Assembly (NCBI GenBank): GCA_948530865.1
Contig: CAOTKV010000001.1
Location: forward strand, 186,001 to 250,000
Source: an uncultured Clostridia bacterium
GTDB taxonomy: Bacteria > Bacillota > Clostridia > TANB77 > CAG-508
DNA length: 64,000 nt
Direction: 5' to 3'
Shown: in pieces, positions 27,134 to 34,656 of the stretch
Layout of the letters: each line of letters opens with the position of its first letter
Position numbering within the stretch: position 1 is the stretch's first letter
The notes under the pieces: generated by a model
Told to the model about the DNA's origin: nothing
The model's database searches: none
What the model saw: the letters and a program-made list of their open reading frames with translations, nothing else
Program-made: the position numbers and the translations under genes

Positions 27134-28000
27134 ATGAAGAAAAATGTAACAACAATCGTTTTTTCTGTAATCGCCATTTTGGTGATTTTCATCGGAACCA
27201 GTTTTTTCGGATACAATACCAAGAACAACAATGTGTTGATCGTCCAGCTTGGCGAGGTTGTTGACACTAAGACAGAACCTGGAATCTATTTTAAGATTCC
27301 TATCATTCAGAGCACAAAAAACATCTACGTTGGTGAGCGGCTGTATGATATTCCGTCTTCTGAGGTAATTACTTCGGATAAGAAGTCAATGATCGCAAAC
27401 TGCTATGTAACATGGAAGATCACAGATCCCAAGAAGTACTATCAGACTTTGTCATCTGAGGCAGTGGCTCAGGGGAGAATTGACGTTGTGGTCTACAATG
27501 CCATGAAAAATGTAATAAGTTCCACTTCTCAGGATGATGTAATTGGTGGAAAAGATGGCTCCCTTGGAGAAACAATTATGAAAAAAATCTCAATGGAGCA
27601 GTATGGTATCACTATTACAGCTAATGAGATTAAAGTACTGGATTTACCGGATGTGAATAAAGAAGCTGTTTATAATCGGATGATTTCCGAACGGAATGCA
27701 ATTGCAGCTGAATATAAAGCAAACGGTGAACGTGATGCAAAGAATATCAGAAGTGTAGCGGATGCTAAAGCAAGAACACTTATATCTGATGCACAGGTGA
27801 TTGCAGCAACCACTAAGGCAGAAGGTGAAAGCGAGTATTTCAAAACTCTTGCAGATGCTTATGGCGCATCTCCTGAGAGACAGGAATTCTACAATTTCAT
27901 TATCGGTTTGGATGCAATGAAAGAGTCTCTTACAAATGGCGGAACAATTGCCATCGATAAGGATTCACCGCTTTACAACATTCTGATTAATCAGAACTAA
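27134..28000 (+). CDS. SPFH/Band 7 protein, HflC-like
   Basis: This 288-residue protein has one N-terminal membrane helix (residues 6-26), an SPFH domain (about 30-190) with the family's 'r.d.v.y.a..n.i' segment, and a charged helical region with RxDAKNIR and the conserved ERNAIAAEYKANGERDA stretch typical of HflC. The pair is a plausible HflKC complex. The only FtsH-type ATPase in view (14580) lacks its protease domain. Same foreign-looking codon use as its partner, including CGGA read as Arg-plus-next-codon in NRMISERNA. Confidence 0.85.
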   Translation: MKKNVTTIVFSVIAILVIFIGTSFFGYNTKNNNVLIVQLGEVVDTKTEPGIYFKIPIIQSTKNIYVGERLYDIPSSEVITSDKKSMIANCYVTWKITDPKKYYQTLSSEAVAQGRIDVVVYNAMKNVISSTSQDDVIGGKDGSLGETIMKKISMEQYGITITANEIKVLDLPDVNKEAVYNRMISERNAIAAEYKANGERDAKNIRSVADAKARTLISDAQVIAATTKAEGESEYFKTLADAYGASPERQEFYNFIIGLDAMKESLTNGGTIAIDKDSPLYNILINQN

Positions 28001-28034
28001 GTACAAAAAAGTAACTAGTAACCAATAATCCTTT

Positions 28035-28078
28035 AACTCCTCAGGCACATGTAATGTGTGCTGAGGAGTTTTTTTTAT
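28035..28078 (+). terminator. Strong rho-independent terminator after hflKC-like operon
   Basis: AACTCCTCAGGCACA (from 28035) pairs with the segment ending CTGAGGAGTT (28070), followed by at least six T. Confidence 0.92.
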
Positions 28079-28157
28079 ATTATGTAAAAAAATATATAGC
28101 TTAAAAAGCTTGATAAATAAAGAAATTCTATAATAATATAAAAAAAATAAAAAATAA

Positions 28158-28199
28158 TTTACATAAACTATTGACATTATATTCTGTTGGTGCTATAAT
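28158..28199 (+). promoter_or_regulatory. Consensus promoter of micro-ORF array with TTTACATAAA element
   Basis: TTGACA (28171-28176), exactly 17 bases, TATAAT (28194-28199): a perfect sigma-A promoter, one of the strongest in the window. TTTACATAAA (28158-28167) lies three bases before the -35 box. Confidence 0.88.
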
Positions 28200-28257
28200 A
28201 ATAATTGTCACAGGGAATTATTCCCAAAATCATAAAACTAAATAAGGAGGAAAAAGA

Positions 28258-28314
28258 ATGACAGCAAGAGGCAAACCCTGTAACTTTTTCAAACACAAAA
28301 ACTTAAATAAGTAG
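28258..28314 (+). CDS. Micro-ORF A, 18 residues
   Basis: AAGGAGG lies seven bases before ATG, and the product is MTARGKPCNFFKHKNLNK. It is basic with one Cys. It is the first frame after the perfect promoter and may be a leader peptide for the three similar ten-residue peptides downstream. Function unknown. Confidence 0.55.
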   Translation: MTARGKPCNFFKHKNLNK

Positions 28315-28370
28315 ATCACAGCCGGCGGCCAATCCAGATAATCAGGCGAAGGGCCGAAGAGGAGAAGAGT

Positions 28371-28403
28371 ATGAGGAAATGTTATACTAGCGGTTTTGTA
28401 TAG
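28371..28403 (+). CDS. Micro-ORF B: ten-residue peptide MRKCYTSGFV
   Basis: GAGGAGA lies five to six bases before the ATG. The peptide MRKCYTSGFV matches the consensus M-[RN]-[KR]-[CR]-Y-[TF]-S-G-F-[IV] of its two neighbours. SGFV is spelled AGC GGT TTT GTA, different at every codon from unit C. It is too short for ordinary gene finders. Possible roles are a signal peptide, a leader peptide sensing translation, or a membrane-active peptide. Confidence 0.65.
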   Translation: MRKCYTSGFV

Positions 28404-28426
28404 CAAGTCAATTTTCCAAAACGTAA

Positions 28427-28486
28427 ATGAATGATCGAATGCGGATGCGGTGCCAAAGAGCACAAGCGAGGAGGATCAGAAAATGA
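28427..28486 (+). CDS. Possible 19-codon leader ORF overlapping micro-ORF C
   Basis: Starting at ATG 28427, an Arg-rich frame with no clear ribosome site ends in TGA that overlaps the ATG of micro-ORF C (ATGA). The overlap recurs before micro-ORF D, which hints at coupling, but the frame itself may be chance. Confidence 0.25.
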   Translation: MNDRMRMRCQRAQARRIRK

Positions 28487-28515
28487 GAAAACGGTACACA
28501 AGTGGATTCATTTAG
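28483..28515 (+). CDS. Micro-ORF C: ten-residue peptide MRKRYTSGFI
   Basis: GAGGAGG lies 7-8 bases before the ATG. The peptide is MRKRYTSGFI; its fourth codon is CGG. Synonymous differences from units B and D in the SGF codons argue that the peptide, not the DNA, is under selection. Confidence 0.68.
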   Translation: MRKRYTSGFI

Positions 28516-28536
28516 GTAAGAACATTTTTTTCAGAA

Positions 28537-28614
28537 ATGAAAATGATCGTGATCGAGCGCCCGCAGAATGGCGGGCAAAAAAAGACGCAAAGCGCAATCG
28601 GAGGACTAAAATGA
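28537..28614 (+). CDS. Possible 25-codon leader ORF overlapping micro-ORF D
   Basis: The frame from ATG 28537 ends in TGA overlapping the ATG of micro-ORF D. Its middle encodes a GC-rich hairpin (GCCCGC / GCGGGC at about 28560-28576). Coding status is uncertain. Confidence 0.25.
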   Translation: MKMIVIERPQNGGQKKTQSAIGGLK

Positions 28615-28643
28615 ACAGACGGTATTTTAGTGGTTTTATCTAG
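28611..28643 (+). CDS. Micro-ORF D: ten-residue peptide MNRRYFSGFI
   Basis: CGGAGG lies 6 bases before the ATG. The peptide is MNRRYFSGFI; codon four is CGG as in unit C. A longer 70-codon frame from 28431 runs into it, but it lacks a ribosome site and crosses the other micro-ORFs, so I favour the ten-codon frame. Confidence 0.65.
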   Translation: MNRRYFSGFI

Positions 28644-28714
28644 CTACGAGTTTTGAAAACAAAAAACAATAGTTGCTGGAATCATATCGAATACGTAGTT
28701 TTATGAATTAATTA

Positions 28715-28749
28715 GCGCCACCCTAAATTTGGGGTGGCGCCGTTTTTTT
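28715..28749 (+). terminator. Strong GC-rich terminator after micro-ORF array
   Basis: GCGCCACCC (28715-28723) pairs with GGGTGGCGC (28732-28740), followed by seven T after CG. Confidence 0.93.
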
Positions 28750-28753
28750 ATAT

Positions 28754-28782
28754 TTGACATAATAGAAAAAAAGTAGTAAAAT
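28754..28782 (+). promoter_or_regulatory. Promoter of T-box/thrS transcript
   Basis: TTGACA (28754-28759), 17 bases, TAAAAT (28777-28782). Confidence 0.7.
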
Positions 28783-28799
28783 AATAGATGTAGTATATA

Positions 28800-29022
28800 T
28801 GAACTGTGAAAAGGAAAAGTAAAATAGAGGTTACTTACAGAGAGAAAGTGTGATACGCTGAAAACACTTTTAAGAAAACATATTTGAAAAACTACCTTGG
28901 AGTTCCCATTTGAAAAAGTGGCGTGTAAGATACGTTAAAATCTGTTAAGAGTTAAACAGTAGGGTGGAACCGTGAGAAAATAAACTTACCCCTATAGGTA
29001 AAACTACCTATAGGGGCTTTTT
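28800..29022 (+). promoter_or_regulatory. T-box riboswitch (threonine) before thrS
   Basis: The T-box core AGGGTGGAACCG (28961-28972) is present, preceded by a long stem I region and followed by a terminator: CCCCTATAGGTA (28989-29000), its complement (29005-29016) and TTTTT. T-boxes bind uncharged tRNA and allow read-through when the amino acid is short. Position before thrS implies tRNA-Thr; an ACC at 28895-28897 is a candidate specifier codon, not proven by folding. Confidence 0.92.
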
Positions 29023-29113
29023 GTATTTTAAAATTAATGTATTATAAAAAGCCCTTATAGAAAAGTACCTAAATAAATTTTTATACGCTATAAAGCGAAG
29101 AAAGGAATTTATT

Positions 29114-30871
29114 ATGTTTAAAATTAAATTACATGGAGGACAAACAAGAGAAGTTGAAGAAGGTCTTTATTGGCATACAACTTCACATATTATGGCTCAA
29201 GCTGTAAAAAGATTATTCCCAAATGCAAAACTTGCAATTGGACCATCAATTGAAAATGGATTTTATTATGATTTTGATGTAGAAAAACCATTTTCAGAAG
29301 AAGATTTAAGAGTAATTGAAGAAGAAATGAAAAAAATAATTAAGGAAGATTTAGAACTTGAAAGATTTGAACTTCCAAGAGAAGAAGCTCTTAAATTAAT
29401 GGAAGAAAAAGAAGAACCATATAAGGTAGAATTAATTAATGACCTACCAGAAGGAGAAGTTATTTCTTTTTACAAACAAGGGGATTTTACAGATTTATGT
29501 AGAGGACCTCATTTGCCTACAACAGGAGCTGTAAAAGCTGTTAAATTATTAACATCTTCAGGAGCTTATTGGAGAGGTGATGAGCATAATAAAATGCTTC
29601 AAAGAATTTATGGAATTTCATTCCCTAAAGCTAGCCAATTAGATGAATATTTAAATATGCTTGAAGAAGCAAAAAAAAGAGATCATAGAAAACTTGGAAA
29701 AGAATTAGATTTATTTTTCTTTGATGAAACAGCACCAGGTATGGCTTATTGGATGCCAAAAGGTTTCAAAATGATGAATATATTAATAGACCTTTGGAGA
29801 AAAGAACATGAAAAAAGAGGATATTTAGAATTTTCAGGACCACAATTAAATAGTAGTGAGCTTTGGAAAACATCAGGTCACTGGGATCATTATAAAGAAG
29901 ATATGTTTATATTAACAGATTCAGATGGAAAAGAACAAGCCCTAAAACCAATGAACTGTCCAAATGCTATAAAAATATTTGCTTCAAAACTAAGAAGCTA
30001 TAAAGATTTACCATTAAGATTTAATGATATAGATGTTATTCATAGAAATGAAAAATCAGGACAATTAAATGGATTATTTAGAGTAAGAATGTTTCGTCAA
30101 GATGATGCACATAACTTTATTACAGAAGATCAAATTGGTTCTGAAATTAAAGATATAGTTGAGATAGCAAAATATCTATATGGAATATTTGGATTAGACT
30201 TTGAATTAACATTATCAACAAGACCAGATGATTATATGGGTGATATTGAATTATGGAATAAAGCAGAAGCTAATTTAAGAGAAGTATTAGATGAATTATG
30301 CGGAGAAGGACAATATAGAATTAATGAAGGTGATGGAGCTTTCTATGGTCCAAAAATTGATATTAAAATGAAAGACTGCTTAGGAAGAGAATGGCAAATG
30401 GGAACAGTACAAGTTGATTTCCAATTACCACTTAGATTTAATTTATCTTATATAGATTCTAATGGAGAAAAGAAGACACCAATATTAATTCATAGAGCTT
30501 TATTTGGATCATTTGAAAGATTTATAGGTATTATCACAGAACACTTTGCAGGTGCATTCCCAGTATGGCTTGCTCCAGTACAAGTTAAAGTTTTACCAAT
30601 ATCAGATAATCAAAAAGAATATGCAGATAAAATTGTAGATGAATTAAGAAAAACAGGACTAAGAGTAGAATTAGATGATAGACAAGAAAAAATCGGATAT
30701 AAGATTCGTGAAGCACAACTTCAAAAAGTACCATATATGTTGATTTTAGGAGAAAAAGAAGTAGAATCAAATGCTGTTGGTGTACGTGCTAGAAAAGAAG
30801 GAGATATTGGAGCTATGAAAATAGAAGAATTTATCTCAAAAATAGAAGAAGAAGTAAAAAGCTTCAAATAA
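29114..30871 (+). CDS. thrS: Threonyl-tRNA synthetase, without the N-terminal TGS domain
   Basis: This 585-residue enzyme charges tRNA-Thr. The editing domain is present (HTTSHIMA near residue 22 and the YWRGDEHNKMLQRIYG segment near 155). The class II catalytic core follows, with motif 2 (NEKSGQLNGLFRVRMF), zinc ligands (MNCPNA Cys and downstream His) and motif 3 (HRALFGSFERF), then the anticodon-binding domain. The common 640-residue form has about 60 more N-terminal residues (TGS); here the protein starts at the editing domain. GAAAGGAA precedes ATG. Controlled by the T-box. Confidence 0.96.
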   Translation: MFKIKLHGGQTREVEEGLYWHTTSHIMAQAVKRLFPNAKLAIGPSIENGFYYDFDVEKPFSEEDLRVIEEEMKKIIKEDLELERFELPREEALKLMEEKEEPYKVELINDLPEGEVISFYKQGDFTDLCRGPHLPTTGAVKAVKLLTSSGAYWRGDEHNKMLQRIYGISFPKASQLDEYLNMLEEAKKRDHRKLGKELDLFFFDETAPGMAYWMPKGFKMMNILIDLWRKEHEKRGYLEFSGPQLNSSELWKTSGHWDHYKEDMFILTDSDGKEQALKPMNCPNAIKIFASKLRSYKDLPLRFNDIDVIHRNEKSGQLNGLFRVRMFRQDDAHNFITEDQIGSEIKDIVEIAKYLYGIFGLDFELTLSTRPDDYMGDIELWNKAEANLREVLDELCGEGQYRINEGDGAFYGPKIDIKMKDCLGREWQMGTVQVDFQLPLRFNLSYIDSNGEKKTPILIHRALFGSFERFIGIITEHFAGAFPVWLAPVQVKVLPISDNQKEYADKIVDELRKTGLRVELDDRQEKIGYKIREAQLQKVPYMLILGEKEVESNAVGVRARKEGDIGAMKIEEFISKIEEEVKSFK

Positions 30872-30877
30872 AAGTTC

Positions 30878-30936
30878 AAAGTGAAATTTAAGGAGAGTCC
30901 CTAAATTTCACTTTTTATATTTTGAAATTTAGGGAC
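30878..30936 (+). terminator. Terminator with a competing 14-bp hairpin
   Basis: Arm A (30878-30890, AAAGTGAAATTTA) pairs with B (30902-30914) and is followed by TTTTT, a terminator for thrS. Bases 30897-30910 also pair perfectly with 30923-30936 over 14 bp. The two hairpins share strand B, so only one can form. Confidence 0.7.
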
Positions 30937-30959
30937 ATTTGAGAAATTTCATTTTTCTA

Positions 30960-30988
30960 TTGTTATTTTTTCTGTTTATATATATAAT
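30960..30988 (+). promoter_or_regulatory. Promoter for the 31038 gene
   Basis: TTGTTA (30960-30965), 17 bases, TATAAT (30983-30988). It lies downstream of the TTG at 30939, which rules that TTG out as the usual start. Confidence 0.65.
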
Positions 30989-31037
30989 GAAGGAAATTAA
31001 AGATGATAGGAAAGGAGTATTAAGATTAAATATCTTA

Positions 31038-32171
31038 ATGAAAAAGTTGATGATAGTAGATAGAGGAACAAGTAAAGCAACTATAATTATATTAGTAATA
31101 ATAATTTTTATATTAGCTGGAATTCTTGTGTATTCAGTAGTAACAAAGGATAAACAGACAAATTCTTCAAGTCCAGTGGTATCAGAAAATTATGAAGAAA
31201 TTTCAGATAATAAAGAAGTATCATCACTAGATACTGTTCCAACTATGCAAGATAAAATATCAGGAAATAGAGTTTGGTGTGGTACTTTTCAACTTGTATG
31301 GAATGATATGCAAAATAATTTAGTAGAGGGAGATGTCAAATTTAATGAACCTAATGAAATGGTAGATAATTTGAACAAACAAACTTTTACTGAAGATAGT
31401 ATTTCAGATGAATATTATTATAAAAAGTGGGGATTAGTAAGTTCAGACTTAAAAGAAGAAATTGCAAGTGGAATTAAAGAAAAATTTAATGAAACAAGTG
31501 ATATTTTAGACGTATTTGACTGGACAGAGGAAAAAGATAAATATTTATTTTATACAATGTTAAGAAGAGATTTCGAATTTGAAAACGAATTTACTATATT
31601 AGAAAAAAATAAATTTGGAAATGAAGAAAATGTAGAATTTTTTGGTATAAATAGTGAAACAGAAGAATCTGTAAGAAATCAAGTAGAAGTTTTATATTAT
31701 ACAAATGAAAATGATTTTGCAGTTGTTCTATATACTAAACAAGGTGATAATGTAATGATTGTAAGAAATCCAGAAGGAAAAACTTTTGAAGAAATATATA
31801 TAAATGCAAATGAAAAAGCTTCAAATGATAGTGGAAGTAAAACTTTTGGTGAGAAGGATACTTTATCAGTTCCAAATCTTAATATAGCTAATATGAAAAG
31901 ATATTATGAATTAGAAAATAAGCCATTTAAAAATAAAGATAATGAACCAATATTTATATCTCAAGCATATCAAACAATAAAAATGACTTTAAATAATAAA
32001 GGTGGTTCTGTAAAAAGTGAAGCAGGACTAATTACTCAAAAATATGCAGGAAAAATAGAAACTGACCCTAGAGACTTCAACTTTAATGATAAATTTACAA
32101 TGTTTTTACTAAGTGATTCAAATACACCTTATTTTGCACTAAATGTTGAAGATATTAAAGATTTTCAATAA
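31038..32171 (+). CDS. Membrane-anchored extracytoplasmic protein of unknown function
   Basis: I placed the start at ATG 31038 because the promoter lies at 30960-30988; the open frame extends further upstream. The 377-residue product has a short cytoplasmic head, one membrane helix (about 14-34), a Ser-rich linker and a large acidic outer domain beginning NRVWCGTFQLVWND. I know that opening only as a feature of unnamed clostridial proteins. There is no lipobox and no enzymatic motif. It stands alone between two terminators. Confidence 0.65.
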   Translation: MKKLMIVDRGTSKATIIILVIIIFILAGILVYSVVTKDKQTNSSSPVVSENYEEISDNKEVSSLDTVPTMQDKISGNRVWCGTFQLVWNDMQNNLVEGDVKFNEPNEMVDNLNKQTFTEDSISDEYYYKKWGLVSSDLKEEIASGIKEKFNETSDILDVFDWTEEKDKYLFYTMLRRDFEFENEFTILEKNKFGNEENVEFFGINSETEESVRNQVEVLYYTNENDFAVVLYTKQGDNVMIVRNPEGKTFEEIYINANEKASNDSGSKTFGEKDTLSVPNLNIANMKRYYELENKPFKNKDNEPIFISQAYQTIKMTLNNKGGSVKSEAGLITQKYAGKIETDPRDFNFNDKFTMFLLSDSNTPYFALNVEDIKDFQ

Positions 32172-32232
32172 TCTATTTATTTTATAAAAAGTATATGTTA
32201 TAATACAAATCATGTTGAAACTAGAGAAGAAG

Positions 32233-32258
32233 GCATCTATGAAAATAGATGCTTTTTT
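32233..32258 (+). terminator. Rho-independent terminator
   Basis: GCATCTAT (32233-32240), GAAA loop, ATAGATGC (32245-32252), then six T. Confidence 0.88.
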
Positions 32259-32352
32259 CTGCGTTTTTACCAATAAAAATTTCTAACTGAAAGTTCTGAT
32301 TTTAAGAATTTAATTGTCTTAAAATTAGAAATCTATTTAAGGAGGTAAAAAA

Positions 32353-34578
32353 ATGGATGAAAAAGAATTTTTAAGAGAAAAAGAAAAATTAGCAGAGGTT
32401 GTAGAAAAGCTAAACAATGAGGAAAAAGAACTTGAAGAGCATACAAGTAAGTCAGACAAGAATTATGAAAAAGAATCTTTTGTTAAAGCGCATCTACTTT
32501 ATTTAAATCACAAGAAATTGTCAGATTTAAAGAAAATTAAAAATAAACCATATTTTGCAAGAATTGATTTTAAAGCAACTGAAGATGAAAAAGAAGAACT
32601 ATATATTGGTAAATTATCTGTACTTGATAGTAATACACAAAAGCCTATAATTATTGATTGGAGAGCCCCAATATCAAATCTTTATTATGATGGTAGGATT
32701 GGAAAATCAAGTTACAAATCACCAGAAGGAATAGTCGAAGGTGAAATATCTTTAAAGAGACAATATTTTATAGAAAATCAAATTCTTGAAAAATATTCTG
32801 ATATTGATTTAAAGACAAATGACGAATTATTACAAGTAGCACTTGCTGAAAAAGCTGATGATAGATTAAAAAATATAGTAGCAACAATACAAGGTGAACA
32901 AAACAATATAATTAGAGCAGATATGAATAAAGCTCTAATTGTGCAAGGAGTTGCAGGAAGCGGAAAGACAACTATTGCATTACATAGAATAGCATATTTA
33001 ATTTATAATTGTGAAAAAGAATTTGATCCAGAGAATTTTATGATAATAGCACCAACAAAATTCTTTTTAAATTATATTTCAAATGTACTACCAGATTTAG
33101 GAGTTGAAAATGTTAAACAATATACATTTGAAGATTTGGCATATGAAATTATAGGTAAAAAACTAAAAATATCTGATAGTAATGAAAAACTTGTAACTAT
33201 TGTAAATAAAGAATTTGATGAAATAAATAATGGTGATATAGAAACTATTATAAAAGAATCAAAACTTAAATCATCAATAGAATTTAAAAATATTGTAGAT
33301 GGATATTTAAAACAAGTAGAAGATAATTACTTGCCACAAAAAGATTTTATTATTGAAAACATTAGAATAATGAGATATGAAAATATAAAGAAATTATTTA
33401 CAGAAAATTATAAAGCTTTAGAGTTTGAGAGAAGAATAGAAGAAGTAAAAAAACATGTATTTTCAAAAATTAAAAATAATAAAGATACAATTGTAGAAGC
33501 AATTACGGCAAAAAGAAAATTCAAGATAAATAGAATGTTACAAGATAATACATTAAGTGAAGAAGAAAAAAGATTAAAAAGAATTGAAATTTTTGAAGAA
33601 ACAGAAGATTTACTTAAGAAAATATATAAAGACAATATAAAAGTTGTAGATATATATTTTAATGAAATTAAGAAGAAAGATTGTGTTGAATACTATAAAG
33701 ATTTTATTGAAAATTATATTTATGACAAAATTGATAATAAGATCTTAGCTGAATATTTAGTAAAAAATACATTAAAAAATCTTAATAAAAAAGAAATAGC
33801 ATTTGAAGATTTGGCACCAATAATTTATATTCACTATAAAATTTATGGCTCAAAGATTAAGAAAAATTTGAGACATGTTATTATTGATGAAGCGCAAGAT
33901 TATGGAGAATTTCAATTTAGCACTTTAAAAACAATTTTAAAAAGTAATTCAATGACAATATTAGGAGATATAGCCCAAGGAGTTCATTCATATAGAGGAA
34001 TTGAGAACTGGAAAAAATTTATAGATATAGAATTTCCTGATAAAGAAGCAATTTATACAACTTTAGAGAAAACTTATAGAACAACAAAAGAAATTATGAA
34101 TAAAGCAAATGAAGTTATTGATAAGTTACCAGATTTTGAAAAGCAATTTATAATAAAAGGAAAGCCAGTTATTGAAGGAAAAGATTCTATTCACATAACA
34201 AAACTAGATTCAGAAGATGAAATTGTAAAAGAATGTGCTAGAAAAATTGATGAATATATTGATTCTGGATTTAAATCTATTGCCATAATTGGAAAAGATA
34301 TAAATGAATGTAAAAATATAAAAAAGAAAATTGAAAAGTATAATAAAAATGTAAAATTAATTCAAAGTAAAGATTCAGAATATAATGCAGGAATTTCGAT
34401 TGTTCCTTCATATTTAGCAAAAGGTTTAGAATTTGATAGTGTAATTTTATTTAATGTAAATAGTGAAAAATACAAAAATAATGTATTAGATATAAAATTA
34501 TTATATGTTGCAATTACTAGAGCAATGAGTAAATTAGATGCTTTTTATACTGAAAAAATTAGTGAAATATTAAATTAA
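32353..34578 (+). CDS. helD: HelD-type superfamily 1 helicase / RNA polymerase recycling factor
   Basis: This 741-residue protein has an N-terminal coiled coil (residues 1-60) and UvrD-like ATPase motifs: Walker A GVAGSGKTT near 202, IIDEAQD near 512, TYRTT near 577, KGLEFDSVILF near 692 and VAITRAM near 717. An inserted domain separates the two ATPase halves. This combination of N-terminal coiled coil and split SF1 core is that of HelD, which frees stalled RNA polymerase from DNA. AAGGAGG is upstream of ATG. An AT-rich nested hairpin lies in the leader (32279-32332). Confidence 0.9.
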   Translation: MDEKEFLREKEKLAEVVEKLNNEEKELEEHTSKSDKNYEKESFVKAHLLYLNHKKLSDLKKIKNKPYFARIDFKATEDEKEELYIGKLSVLDSNTQKPIIIDWRAPISNLYYDGRIGKSSYKSPEGIVEGEISLKRQYFIENQILEKYSDIDLKTNDELLQVALAEKADDRLKNIVATIQGEQNNIIRADMNKALIVQGVAGSGKTTIALHRIAYLIYNCEKEFDPENFMIIAPTKFFLNYISNVLPDLGVENVKQYTFEDLAYEIIGKKLKISDSNEKLVTIVNKEFDEINNGDIETIIKESKLKSSIEFKNIVDGYLKQVEDNYLPQKDFIIENIRIMRYENIKKLFTENYKALEFERRIEEVKKHVFSKIKNNKDTIVEAITAKRKFKINRMLQDNTLSEEEKRLKRIEIFEETEDLLKKIYKDNIKVVDIYFNEIKKKDCVEYYKDFIENYIYDKIDNKILAEYLVKNTLKNLNKKEIAFEDLAPIIYIHYKIYGSKIKKNLRHVIIDEAQDYGEFQFSTLKTILKSNSMTILGDIAQGVHSYRGIENWKKFIDIEFPDKEAIYTTLEKTYRTTKEIMNKANEVIDKLPDFEKQFIIKGKPVIEGKDSIHITKLDSEDEIVKECARKIDEYIDSGFKSIAIIGKDINECKNIKKKIEKYNKNVKLIQSKDSEYNAGISIVPSYLAKGLEFDSVILFNVNSEKYKNNVLDIKLLYVAITRAMSKLDAFYTEKISEILN

Positions 34579-34656
34579 AATTTTATAAATTAAACTATTC
34601 AAATTAAAATTTATATGATATACTTTCCATATATTTATAAAAAGGAGAAATGGGTT

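Larger units (their letters stand above)
28330..28643 (+). repeat. Three tandem diverged units each encoding a ten-residue peptide
   Basis: Start codons at 28371, 28483 and 28611 are 112 and 128 bases apart. Each unit has a purine-rich 'GC-AAAG-GC' approach, a strong ribosome site, a ten-codon ORF ending TAG and a T-rich trailer. DNA between units has drifted, while the peptides are kept through synonymous changes. Confidence 0.75.

Noticed and set aside
28431..28643. A single 70-residue protein ending in MNRRYFSGFI
   Set aside because: It lacks a ribosome site at its start, is Arg/Lys-rich nonsense in its middle and crosses micro-ORF C. The three ten-codon frames each have their own ribosome site and matching peptides.
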